Notes: a model not told the origin generated them from the sequence alone. Shown: positions 1 to 6,261, counted from the first letter of the stretch. The stretch is DNA of 9,678 nucleotides from Rubrobacter sp. (GCA_013815485.1 JACDGB010000040.1:1-9678); one strand, 5' to 3'. Translations and numbers: made by a program.

Positions 1-68
1 ACTGGGTGCTCGACGTATTCTTCGACCCTGCTGTAACCCAGATCCGGGAGCGAGAATAGCCCGGACAT
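1..68 (-). CDS. Partial ORF, 5' end only, runs off left edge
   Basis: An open frame starts at ATG (minus strand, 68-66) and reads MSGLFSLPDLGYSRVEEY followed by VEHP up to the window edge. Its codons are strongly G/C at the third position, as in the neighbouring genes. It lies 36 bp downstream of the transporter stop and in the same orientation, so it would be the next gene of that transcription unit. There is no clear Shine-Dalgarno before the ATG, and no other start lies between it and the upstream stop. YaaH-type acetate carriers are often next to acyl-CoA synthetase genes, and a Tyr...HisPro N-terminus would not exclude one, but 22 residues are too few to assign a function. Confidence 0.35.
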   Translation of the reverse strand, partial: MSGLFSLPDLGYSRVEEYVEHP

Positions 69-104
69 CGGGACGCTCGCCGGTTGGATCGGGGTTGCTC
101 GCGC

Positions 105-791
105 CTAGAGTTGCTTGCGGACCCCGGCTTCTTTCTCGATGGGACCGATCTGTTGGCCGAGATCTCCCTCGATGGCTTCGAGGGCTTCACCGCGGCGTCC
201 GAAGGGGAGGACGGGACGGTGCATGATGTCTTCGAGGACGAGGGCGAGTCCGCCGTAGAGAGCGAAGAGGCAGATCGCGCATCCCGTGACGCCGGAGGTG
301 GTTTGTGTCCAGGGCAGGGCCGTGAGTTCGTAGAGGCCGTTAAAGGCGTAGCGGACGGTGGCGAAGAGGATGATCGCGGAGATCAAAGGCTTCCCCTGAA
401 GGCCGGCGATCCCGAGGAGCAGCAACATCAGGGACAGCATGATGTAGAAAATGCCGAAGGAGATGGTCGTCGAGGCTGGCGGTGAGGTGTAGATGACGGC
501 TGAACCCGCGAGCCATGAGGCGGAGATCATGCCGAGCGCGGTGGCCCCGAGCGGCTCCCGGCACAGGAAGGAGAGAACCGCCGCGAGCGCCTGCAAGGGA
601 AACACGAACAGCCCGAAGAGCAATGCCAGTATCTTGGCCTCCGAAGGGGGGATCACACCCAACTGAAATCCGCTCAATAGCAGCGACCCCATGCCGAACG
701 CGAAGAAGCCGAGCGGTAGAGGGCTCGCTAGCGGACGCAACACTATCCTGGTCGCGCCCTCGATCCGGACCTGTCGCTCTTCCTGGTTCAC
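105..791 (-). CDS. GPR1/FUN34/YaaH (AceTr) family acetate/succinate-type transporter
   Basis: Predicted 228-residue inner-membrane carrier, the usual length for the AceTr family, which moves acetate and sometimes succinate across the membrane. The family signature near the first helix (NPxPLGL-like) appears as ASPLPLGFFAFG at residues 22-33. About six hydrophobic segments follow, at roughly 26-46, 53-74, 83-102, 110-130, 135-158 and 165-188. The cytoplasmic tail ends in EAGVRKQL, as I recall for actinobacterial homologues. The start chosen is GTG at 791-789. It has AAAGGA about six bases upstream and GGAGG a little further up, and the family signature begins shortly after it. The same frame stays open upstream to 1019, but that extension is an Arg/Ser/Thr-rich shadow with no family similarity, so I excluded it. 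The gene is divergent from hisZ. Substrate is inferred from family only. Confidence 0.85.
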   Translation of the reverse strand: MNQEERQVRIEGATRIVLRPLASPLPLGFFAFGMGSLLLSGFQLGVIPPSEAKILALLFGLFVFPLQALAAVLSFLCREPLGATALGMISASWLAGSAVIYTSPPASTTISFGIFYIMLSLMLLLLGIAGLQGKPLISAIILFATVRYAFNGLYELTALPWTQTTSGVTGCAICLFALYGGLALVLEDIMHRPVLPFGRRGEALEAIEGDLGQQIGPIEKEAGVRKQL

Positions 792-907
792 TCTCCGTCC
801 TTTCCTCCACGAACCGCCGCAAAGCACAGGGCCGCCATCCCGCCTATTCATACACGCGACGCCAAGGAACGAAACGCGCCCGCTCGCAGTGACGCTACTG
901 TCGGAGA

Positions 908-921
908 CCGTAAGATTTCGG
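908..921. promoter_or_regulatory. Operator-like 14-mer, copy 1
   Basis: CCGTAAGATTTCGG is an imperfect palindrome. With flanks it forms GACCG-8 nt-CGGTC at 906-923. A second copy lies 180 bp downstream. The core contains TAAGAT (911-916), a good -10 hexamer for the plus-strand small ORF at 928. On the minus strand it abuts TTGACC (925-920), a -35-like hexamer facing the transporter, but I found no convincing partner -10 for it. Whether it is a protein site or only a promoter element is not resolved by sequence alone. Confidence 0.3.
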
Positions 922-927
922 TCAACC

Positions 928-1041
928 GTGGAGGATCTCGTCCGCCTGGGACGGGAGGTCGAGCGCCGCGTCCTCGCCGTGCGCTGGTATCTCGAAGATC
1001 GCATCCTGGTGGACGGCACCCGTACCGTCGTGTTCGAGTAG
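928..1041 (+). CDS. Possible 37-residue microprotein
   Basis: From GTG at 928 to TAG at 1041 the frame reads a charged short protein starting (M)EDLVRLGREVERRV and ending in RTVVFE. I recognise no family. Support is compositional: by my count the third codon position is about 84% G/C, the first about 84% and the second about 35%, the triplet pattern expected of real genes in high-GC DNA. Upstream of 928 the same frame loses this bias, which is why I prefer 928 to the in-frame GTG at 889. There is no Shine-Dalgarno, but a TAAGAT -10-like hexamer ends 11 bp before the start, giving a very short leader like that proposed for hisZ. It could also be the remnant of a longer gene. Confidence 0.4.
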   Translation: MEDLVRLGREVERRVLAVRWYLEDRILVDGTRTVVFE

Positions 1042-1087
1042 CCATAGTCGCCTGCGGACCACGCCTCCGCCTGACGAAATTAGAGAA

Positions 1088-1101
1088 CCGTAAAATCCCG
1101 G
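1088..1101. promoter_or_regulatory. Operator-like 14-mer, copy 2
   Basis: CCGTAAAATCCCGG matches copy 1 (908-921) at 11 of 14 positions. The preceding GAGA is also shared, with one inserted base. It sits 26-39 bp before the hisZ start, overlaps the TAAAAT hexamer (1091-1096), and is followed by a wider inverted pair AACCG (1086-1090) / CGGTT (1107-1111). A regulator of hisZ transcription could bind here. That is inference. Confidence 0.3.
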
Positions 1102-1116
1102 CCCATCGGTTAAGAT
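1091..1116 (+). promoter_or_regulatory. Candidate hisZ promoter -10 elements
   Basis: Two TANNNT hexamers lie just upstream of hisZ: TAAAAT (1091-1096) and TAAGAT (1111-1116). Neither has a convincing -35 at 16-18 bp. The best is CTGACG at 1071-1076, only 14 bp from the first. Use of TAAGAT would start the transcript about four bases before the ATG, an almost leaderless mRNA. This would fit the absence of a good Shine-Dalgarno before hisZ. Confidence 0.35.
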
Positions 1117-1126
1117 AGCGGATCGT

Positions 1127-2389
1127 ATGGAGCGTCTACCGACCAGAAAATTCACCACCACCCCAGGCACCCGCGACATCCTGCCGCCCGAGTCTACCCG
1201 GCTCCTGAAAACGCAGGACCGGATACGGGAGCGGTTCCGCATGTTCGGGTTCCGCGAGGTCGTCACCCCGGCGCTTGAATACGCCGAGGTGCTGGAGGAG
1301 CCGAAGCTCAGGGACGCATCCTTCAAGCTCTTTGACCCCGACAACCAGATGCTCCTCCTCCGCCCGGAGATGACGACCCCCATCGCCCGCCTCGCCGCCC
1401 AGAGCCTCGCGGGAAGCCCGCCACCATACAGGCTCTCCTACGCCCTGCCGGTCTACCGCCGCTCCAGCGTCGGCCGCGGACAGAGCGCCGAGTTCCACCA
1501 GGCGGGCGTCGAGGTCGTGGGCTCCGGAAGCCCAGCCGAAGACGCCGGGACCATCGCCTTGCTCGTGGACGTTCTCCAGACCCTCGGCCTCCGCGCCCCG
1601 GACGACTTCGCCGTCGTGCTCGGCCAGTCCGCCTTCTACGGCGGCTTCCTCCGCCACGCCGCCCCCGAAGCAGCGCCGCAACTTCTGGCCGCGCTCGCCG
1701 CCAAAGACTTCGTGCGGGTGGATGAATTGTCGCGCAACCTCCCAGACAAGACCGGCGCGGCGGTAAGGGAGATCCCCCGTCTCGTCGGGCCTGCGGCGGA
1801 TGGTTCGGTCCTCGACGAGGCAGCCCGGTACGCGGGAGGCGAGGTCGGCAATGAAGCCGTGGCGGCGCTGGAGAATCTGCGCGAGGTACTCGCCCACCTC
1901 GACGCTCATGGGTGTCTCGGGGCGGCGATACTGGACCTTGGTTTGATCGGTCGCCGCGACTATTACACCGGCGTGGTCTACGAAGTCTACGCATCGGGCC
2001 TCGGGTTCACCGTCGCCAACGGAGGCCGCTACGATAACCTTCTCCACCGCTTCGGAAAAGACCTCCCAGCGACCGGTTTCGCCATCTCGCTCGAACGCCT
2101 GATCTCCATCCTCCCGCACGAGGAAATGGCCCCGCTCCTCGTTCTCCTCGGAGACTCTATCGAGGCCACCCGCGCCGCCAATCACCTGCGCTCATCCGGC
2201 GTTCCGGTGCTGCAACTCGCCGAAGACCTGCCGCCCGAGGATGCGGCCCGATACGCCCGTTCCGTGGGCGCCGCCTGGATCTGCTACCCCGCAAGCGGCG
2301 ACGATGCTCTCAAGCTGGCCTCATCTGAAGCCGGAGGCGAGTTCTTCCTCACTACGCCGGAGGGTGTCGCCGGTGAGGTGCTCTCGTGA
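1127..2389 (+). CDS. hisZ: ATP phosphoribosyltransferase regulatory subunit HisZ
   Basis: A 420-residue class II aminoacyl-tRNA synthetase-like protein. HisZ is a HisRS paralogue that no longer charges tRNA. It binds short-form HisG to make the active, histidine-inhibited first enzyme of histidine synthesis. HisRS-like landmarks are TPGTRDILP (12-20), LRPEMTTPIAR (78-88), the motif 2 region YRRSS..GRGQSAEFHQAGVEV (110-130), RRDYYTGVVYE (276-286), NGGRYDNLL (298-306) and motif 3 GFAISLERL (317-325). Residues about 335-420 resemble a short anticodon-binding-like domain. I call HisZ rather than HisRS because the signatures deviate (motif 2 lacks the usual FRYERPQ, and GRRDYYT replaces RGLDYYT) and because hisG of the short type follows with a 4-bp overlap. 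ATG 1127 has only a weak GCGGA upstream. Confidence 0.9.
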   Translation: MERLPTRKFTTTPGTRDILPPESTRLLKTQDRIRERFRMFGFREVVTPALEYAEVLEEPKLRDASFKLFDPDNQMLLLRPEMTTPIARLAAQSLAGSPPPYRLSYALPVYRRSSVGRGQSAEFHQAGVEVVGSGSPAEDAGTIALLVDVLQTLGLRAPDDFAVVLGQSAFYGGFLRHAAPEAAPQLLAALAAKDFVRVDELSRNLPDKTGAAVREIPRLVGPAADGSVLDEAARYAGGEVGNEAVAALENLREVLAHLDAHGCLGAAILDLGLIGRRDYYTGVVYEVYASGLGFTVANGGRYDNLLHRFGKDLPATGFAISLERLISILPHEEMAPLLVLLGDSIEATRAANHLRSSGVPVLQLAEDLPPEDAARYARSVGAAWICYPASGDDALKLASSEAGGEFFLTTPEGVAGEVLS

Positions 2390-3054
2390 GTGGTCTGCGG
2401 GTGGCGGTGCCGAAGGGCGCCATCTTCGAGGACGCCTTGCGGGCGCTCGGGGGAGCCGGGTTGCCGGTCGGGGTGTTGCGGGAGAACGGACGGCGGCTCA
2501 TCTACGAGGCGAACGGGACGGAGTTCATCATTAGCCGACCATCGGACGTGCCCGTCTTCGTCGAGTATGGGGCGGCGGACGTCGGTATCGTGGGCAAGGA
2601 CGTGCTGGAGGAGCAGGAGCCGAACGTAGTCGAGTTGCGGGACCTCGGGACCGGAGCGTGCCGCATGATCCTGGCCGCCCCAGCCGCGAAGGCCGCCGAA
2701 GTCGAGGAGGCCATAGACCGGGCCGAGGTCGTGCGCGTCGCCACCAAGTTTCCGCGCACGGCCCGCCGTTACTTCGAGGGCAGGGGCCGGCAGGCCGAAG
2801 TCATCGCGCTCCACGGCTCCATCGAACTCGCCCCGCTCGTCGGCCTCGCCGATTGCATTGTGGACCTCACCGCCACCGGCACGACGTTGCGCGAAAACGA
2901 CCTGGTGATCCTCGATGACATCTCCACCTCCACAGCCCGCGTCATCGCCAACCGCGGTGCCTACCGCCTCAAGAACCGTGAGATTTCCACCCTCCTCGAC
3001 GCCATGCAACCGGAAGGAGCCTTCCGTGCCTCGTCACCTCGACGCCCGCGATAA
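2386..3054 (+). CDS. hisG: ATP phosphoribosyltransferase catalytic subunit, short form
   Basis: Joins ATP and PRPP to give phosphoribosyl-ATP, the committed step of histidine synthesis. At 222 residues it is the short type, which lacks the C-terminal ACT-like regulatory domain and depends on HisZ. Visible family blocks are VAVPKGAIFE (6-15), RPSDVPVFVEYGAADVGIVG (51-70), VATKFPRTARRYF (118-130) and the PRPP/phosphate-binding stretch D160-R169 (DLTATGTTLR) followed by ENDL. The GTG start lies in GTGA with the hisZ stop (4-bp overlap) and is preceded by GAGG at 2375-2378, so translation is probably coupled to HisZ, suiting a fixed-ratio complex. The last 29 bp overlap hisD. The tail after about residue 208 (GAFRASSPRRPR) is Arg/Ser-rich, does not look like part of the enzyme fold, and coincides with the hisD start region. 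Confidence 0.93.
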   Translation: MSGLRVAVPKGAIFEDALRALGGAGLPVGVLRENGRRLIYEANGTEFIISRPSDVPVFVEYGAADVGIVGKDVLEEQEPNVVELRDLGTGACRMILAAPAAKAAEVEEAIDRAEVVRVATKFPRTARRYFEGRGRQAEVIALHGSIELAPLVGLADCIVDLTATGTTLRENDLVILDDISTSTARVIANRGAYRLKNREISTLLDAMQPEGAFRASSPRRPR

Positions 3055-4276
3055 GAACCCGAAGGAGATAGTCAATCAACTCCGGCGGCCCGACGGCTTT
3101 CGCTCCTCCCATATCCGCGACGCGGCCCGCCGTATCGTCGAGGACGTGCGGGATCGGGGGGACGAGGCCCTCCTTGAGTACACCGAGCGTTTCGATGGCG
3201 TGCGCCCCGATCCTATCCGCGTGCCACGAGCAGAGATAGAAGCTGCCCGTGTCGCCCTCTCCCCGGAGTTGGAGGAAAGTTTCCGGGTCTCCATCGAGAA
3301 CGTGCGTTTGTTTCACAAGCGGGAGATGGATCGCTCATGGGAACTCTCTCGCAAAGGTGCAACGGTCGGACAACGAATACGTCCGATCCGGCGGGTCGGG
3401 ATCTACGTGCCCGGTGGACACGTCGGATATCCGAGCACGCTGATAATGTCCGCTATCCCGGCGATGGTGGCGGGCGTCGAGGAGATCGTCGTCTGTTCCC
3501 CGCCGGGGCGGGATGGGCGCGTGAGCGAATCAGTCCTCGCCGTCGCGGGGCTGCTGGGGATAGACGAGGTCCATGCCGCCGGGGGCGCGCAGGTGATCTC
3601 GGCGATGGCTTATGGGACGGAGAGCATCGCTGCTGTCAACAAGGTTGTGGGGCCTGGCAATGACTACGTGACGGCGGCCAAGTTGGAGGTGTTTGGGGCC
3701 GTTGGGATAGACGCGCCGCAGGGGCCGAGCGAGGTAGTCGTGATCGCGGACTCCGGCGCATTCCCCGAGCGCGTGGCCCGCGACTTGATGGCCCAGGCTG
3801 AGCATCTCTCCGGTGCCTCCGCCATCCTCCTATCTCCGAGCGCGGAACTGATCGAGAGCGTCGAGCCGCTCCTCTCCGGCGAACCGGCGGACCTCATCAC
3901 GCTGGCGCGGGTGCGCGACCTGGCGCACGCCGCCGAATTGTCCAATGCCTATGCTCCCGAACACGTCCACATTATCTCCGAGGACCACGAGGCCGTTCTG
4001 AATGATCTGCGGGAGGTTGGCATGGTCGCCGTCGGAGACATGAGCCCGGTCGCGCTGGGCGACTACGCCGCCGGACCCTCGCACGCCTTGCCCACCGGCG
4101 GAGCGGCGGCGTGGGCCTCGGCTCTCGGCACCCACGACTTCACCGCCCGCACCAACTACATCCATTTCACCGCCGAAGCCCTGGAGGAGATCGGGCCCCA
4201 CGTCGAACGCCTCGCGCGCCTCGAAGGCTTCGAGAATCACGCCGAGAGCGTCCAGGTTCGCCGCCGGAAAACCTGA
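3026..4276 (+). CDS. hisD: Histidinol dehydrogenase
   Basis: A zinc enzyme that oxidises L-histidinol via histidinal to L-histidine with two NAD+. At 416 residues it is of normal length. It carries VGIYVPGG (124-131), KVVGPGNDYVTAAK (206-219) and GIDAPQGPSEVVVIAD (227-242). Zinc ligands by homology are Q257, H260, D346 and H405. The catalytic Glu-His pair is E312-H313 in APEHVHI, and LGDYAAGPSHALPTGG (344-359) matches the family. The start chosen is GTG 3026, because AAGGAG (3014-3019) lies six bases upstream and the protein then begins in family register. The frame stays open back to 2915, but that 37-residue extension lies inside hisG and is Ser/Pro-rich shadow. It overlaps hisG by 29 bp, and its TGA shares a base with an ATG (4276) in the hisB frame. 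H260 lies in AEHLSGASA where AEHDPxASA is commoner. Confidence 0.95.
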   Translation: MPRHLDARDKNPKEIVNQLRRPDGFRSSHIRDAARRIVEDVRDRGDEALLEYTERFDGVRPDPIRVPRAEIEAARVALSPELEESFRVSIENVRLFHKREMDRSWELSRKGATVGQRIRPIRRVGIYVPGGHVGYPSTLIMSAIPAMVAGVEEIVVCSPPGRDGRVSESVLAVAGLLGIDEVHAAGGAQVISAMAYGTESIAAVNKVVGPGNDYVTAAKLEVFGAVGIDAPQGPSEVVVIADSGAFPERVARDLMAQAEHLSGASAILLSPSAELIESVEPLLSGEPADLITLARVRDLAHAAELSNAYAPEHVHIISEDHEAVLNDLREVGMVAVGDMSPVALGDYAAGPSHALPTGGAAAWASALGTHDFTARTNYIHFTAEALEEIGPHVERLARLEGFENHAESVQVRRRKT

Positions 4277-4287
4277 TGGAGGGAAAA

Positions 4288-4872
4288 ATGGCACGAATCG
4301 GCAACGCGGAGCGGAAGACGGGCGAGACGTTCGTGAGGGTGCGCCTGAACCTCGATGGCGAAGGCGCCGCCGAGGTCTCGACGGGCGTTGGGTTCTTCGA
4401 CCACATCCTGCATTTGCTCGCCCATCACTCCGGCATGGACCTCGTGGTCGAGGCCGAGGGGGATACCTGGGTGGACGACCATCACACCGTCGAGGACGCG
4501 GGGTTGGTACTCGGGCGCGCCTTCGACGAGGCACTCGGAGATCGGTCGGGAATAGTTCGTTTCGCCGACGCCAGCGCACCGCTCATAGAGGCTCTCAGCA
4601 CGGTGGTGGTGGACCTCGGCGGGCGTAGTCATCTCACCTGCAACCTCGGGCCGATGCCGGAGAAGATCGGGGCGTTCGACGTGGAGCTTTTCCCGGAGTT
4701 CCTGCGGGCCTTCACCCAGTACGGTCGCTTCACCCTCCACCTCAACTGCCAATACGGCGAGAACGCCCATCACAAGGTCGAGTCCGGCGTCAAGGCACTC
4801 GCCGTCGCGCTGCGCGAAGGCATTGCGACCCGCGCTTCCGGCAGCGCATCCACGAAGGGAGTCATAGATTAG
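4288..4872 (+). CDS. hisB: Imidazoleglycerol-phosphate dehydratase
   Basis: Dehydrates imidazole glycerol phosphate to imidazole acetol phosphate in a manganese-dependent 24-mer. This is a 194-residue monofunctional form without the histidinol phosphatase domain seen in enterobacteria. The metal-binding repeats are present: FFDHILHLLAHH (36-47), DDHHTVED (63-70) and ENAHHKVES (158-166). The protein ends with the typical STKGV near 188-192. The start is ATG 4288, preceded by GGAGGG (4278-4283). An in-frame ATG at 4276, fused to the hisD stop as TGATG, would add only MEGK and has a poor Shine-Dalgarno, but it could help coupling. The usual PMDEAL block reads PLIEAL (98-103): the Asp is replaced while the Glu is kept. 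The histidine and glutamate metal ligands look complete, so I expect an active enzyme. Confidence 0.95.
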   Translation: MARIGNAERKTGETFVRVRLNLDGEGAAEVSTGVGFFDHILHLLAHHSGMDLVVEAEGDTWVDDHHTVEDAGLVLGRAFDEALGDRSGIVRFADASAPLIEALSTVVVDLGGRSHLTCNLGPMPEKIGAFDVELFPEFLRAFTQYGRFTLHLNCQYGENAHHKVESGVKALAVALREGIATRASGSASTKGVID

Positions 4873-4873
4873 C

Positions 4874-4901
4874 GATCAGCTCTCAGTGGTCAGCAGTCAG
4901 C
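4874..4901 (+). repeat. Four heptameric NNTCAGC units (left arm)
   Basis: Directly after the hisB stop, four 7-bp units run head to tail: GATCAGC, TCTCAGT, GGTCAGC, AGTCAGC. The last two (4888-4901) form an imperfect inverted repeat with 5030-5044 (GCTGAAATGCTGACC), about 128 bp away at the start of hisH. Confidence 0.7.
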
Positions 4902-5010
4902 GAAAAGTCTGCTCGGGGCGTGACTTTCATCGCGGGGCCGTTTCCGGTACTGATTCTTTGGGTTCGATCCTCGTTCCGCCCTCCAATCCGAGTGAAGAGC
5001 AGCCAACCAT
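4902..5010. other. hisB-hisH spacer between repeat arms
   Basis: No ORF of note. A short inverted pair CTGCTC (4909-4914) / GAGCAG (4997-5002) lies inside the outer repeat arms, so the whole spacer can be drawn as nested stems. At 4961-4985 the sequence resembles a tRNA 3' end: GGTTCGATCC, then a 3' acceptor-like strand, a T, and CCA. A partly complementary GGGCGTG at 4916-4922 could stand for the 5' acceptor strand. The T stem is poor and no D-arm or normal anticodon arm is visible, so this is not an intact tRNA gene. Confidence 0.35.
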
Positions 5011-5042
5011 AAAGCTGAAATACTGAGGTGCTGAAATGCTGA
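5011..5042 (+). repeat. Four octameric AATGCTGA-type units (right arm)
   Basis: Four 8-bp units run head to tail: AAAGCTGA, AATACTGA, GGTGCTGA, AATGCTGA. GCTGA is the reverse complement of the TCAGC core of the left arm. The third unit differs at its first two bases, and together with the preceding A this gives GAGGTG, a Shine-Dalgarno-like string. The fourth unit contains the hisH ATG (5036-5038). Confidence 0.7.
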
Positions 5043-5659
5043 CCAGCTTAAACGTCGCGGTAGTTGACTATGATGCCGGGAACACGCTCTCCGTGACGCG
5101 CGCGCTGGAGAAGGTCGGCGCGAAGGTGGATTTGACCCCAGATCCGGAGCGCGTGTCGCAAGCCGATGCCGTCGTGCTGCCTGGCGTGGGGGCGTTCGGG
5201 GACTGCGTGAGAAAGCTGGAAGAGCGCGGGATGGACGCCGCGTGCCGGGAGGTCTTCGAGGCCGGCACGCCCTTTCTCGGGGTGTGCGTGGGTTTGCAGG
5301 TCTTGTTCGAGCAATCGGAGGAATCGCCGGGCGTGAAGGGGCTCGGAATTTTGCCGGGGACCGTGAGACGTTTCCGGGCCGGGGATCTCAAGGTGCCTCA
5401 CATGGGATGGAACAGGCTGGATGTGCGGCGGGAGCATCCCGTCCTCGATGGGCTCGATGGGGAAGCATTCTACTTCGTGCATTCGTACTACCCGGAACCG
5501 GGGACGCCGGAGGATTTGATCTCGACTTCCGATTACGGCGTCCCCTTCTGCGCCGCGGCCGGACGGGACAACCTCATCGCCGTCCAGTTTCACCCCGAAA
5601 AGAGCAGCCGAGCAGGACTGAAGTTGTACGAGAACTTCCTCGCCTGGGCGAGAGCGTAA
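5036..5659 (+). CDS. hisH: Imidazole glycerol phosphate synthase glutaminase subunit HisH
   Basis: Class I glutamine amidotransferase that hydrolyses glutamine and passes ammonia to HisF, which makes IGP and AICAR. It has 207 residues, normal for the family. The catalytic triad is visible: nucleophile C84 in LGVCVGLQVLF (81-91), then H186 and E188 in QFHPEKSS (184-191). PHMGWN (121-126) and LPGVGAFGDC (48-57) are family blocks. The N-terminus VVDYDAGNTLSV differs slightly from the commoner VDYGxGNLxSV. The ATG start is supported by GAGGTG (5025-5030) five bases upstream; both lie in the octamer repeat. It is separated from hisB by 163 bp, the only real gap in the block. Its partner gene hisF is not in the window. 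Confidence 0.94.
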   Translation: MLTSLNVAVVDYDAGNTLSVTRALEKVGAKVDLTPDPERVSQADAVVLPGVGAFGDCVRKLEERGMDAACREVFEAGTPFLGVCVGLQVLFEQSEESPGVKGLGILPGTVRRFRAGDLKVPHMGWNRLDVRREHPVLDGLDGEAFYFVHSYYPEPGTPEDLISTSDYGVPFCAAAGRDNLIAVQFHPEKSSRAGLKLYENFLAWARA

Positions 5660-5667
5660 AGGAGATT

Positions 5668-6261
5668 TTGGACGGGGAATCCGACAACTTCCTCAGTGGT
5701 CCCCGTGTTCGCCTGCGTCCTCTTGAGCGTGACGATCTGCCGCGATACAGGGGTCTATTCTCGGATCCGGAGGTCAACATGTTTTACGGTGGTCTGGGCG
5801 TGCCGGAAAGCCTCTCGAAGTTGCAGCGACGCTACGATGATCGAGAGTTCGACGTGACGGATCGCAGTCTGCATCTGGTTATCGAGACGGAAGACAAGAT
5901 CATCGGTCAAATGTCCTTGAATAACGACGAGAACCTGCCAAGCCGCGCCGCCACCTTTGGCATCTTAATCGGCGCTGGATACCTCGGCCAGGGATACGGA
6001 GCCGAAGCGAGCGGACTCTTGTTGAACTATGCATTCGCCGTGCTCGGGTACCACAAGGTCAACCTCGATCTCTTCGAGTACAACGTCCGGGCGCGGGCGA
6101 TGTACGAGAAACTCGGCTTCGTCCACGAGGGCCGCCGCCGCGAGAACCACTGGTCGCGGGGCCGCTTCTGGGATGACATCCTAATGGGCATCACCGCCGA
6201 GGAGTGGTGGGCGAAGCACGGTCTTCCGCCGCAACCGGAGATCGGACGTGAGCGCGGATGA
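5668..6261 (+). CDS. GNAT-family N-acetyltransferase (RimJ/RimL-like) inside the his block
   Basis: A 197-residue protein of the Acetyltransf_3 type, which moves an acetyl group from acetyl-CoA to an amine, often a protein N-terminus or a small molecule. Features are the N-terminal GPRVRLRPLERDDL (11-24), strands around 68-86, the acetyl-CoA pyrophosphate loop GYLGQGYGAEA (104-114), and NVRARAMYEKLGFVHEGRRRE (139-159) typical of motif B. The start is a TTG at 5668, inferred because AAAGGAG (5658-5664) straddles the hisH TAA just before it and no ATG or GTG lies between there and the conserved RLRPL block. Shine-Dalgarno spacing is short, about three bases. The TGA overlaps the hisA ATG (ATGA). 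Coupling on both sides points to co-expression with hisH and hisA. Its substrate is unknown, and no His-pathway function can be read from the sequence. Confidence 0.87.
   Translation: MDGESDNFLSGPRVRLRPLERDDLPRYRGLFSDPEVNMFYGGLGVPESLSKLQRRYDDREFDVTDRSLHLVIETEDKIIGQMSLNNDENLPSRAATFGILIGAGYLGQGYGAEASGLLLNYAFAVLGYHKVNLDLFEYNVRARAMYEKLGFVHEGRRRENHWSRGRFWDDILMGITAEEWWAKHGLPPQPEIGRERG

Noticed and set aside
792..1019. N-terminal extension of the minus-strand transporter to an ATG at 1019 or 851
   Set aside because: The extra sequence is Arg/Ser/Thr-rich shadow without family similarity, whereas GTG 791 has a good ribosome-binding site and starts shortly before the family signature.
1136..2185. Long minus-strand frames opposite hisZ and opposite other his genes
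   Set aside because: All are mirror frames of genes with unmistakable family motifs on the plus strand.
1127..2389. Histidyl-tRNA synthetase (hisS)
   Set aside because: The HisRS active-site signatures are altered, and the gene overlaps a short-form hisG that requires HisZ.
2915..3025. Upstream ATG start for hisD at 2915
   Set aside because: It would add 37 low-complexity residues inside hisG, while GTG 3026 has AAGGAG at ideal spacing and the family's normal N-terminus.
4874..5042. CRISPR array
   Set aside because: The units are 7-8 bp and contiguous with no spacers, and no cas gene is present.
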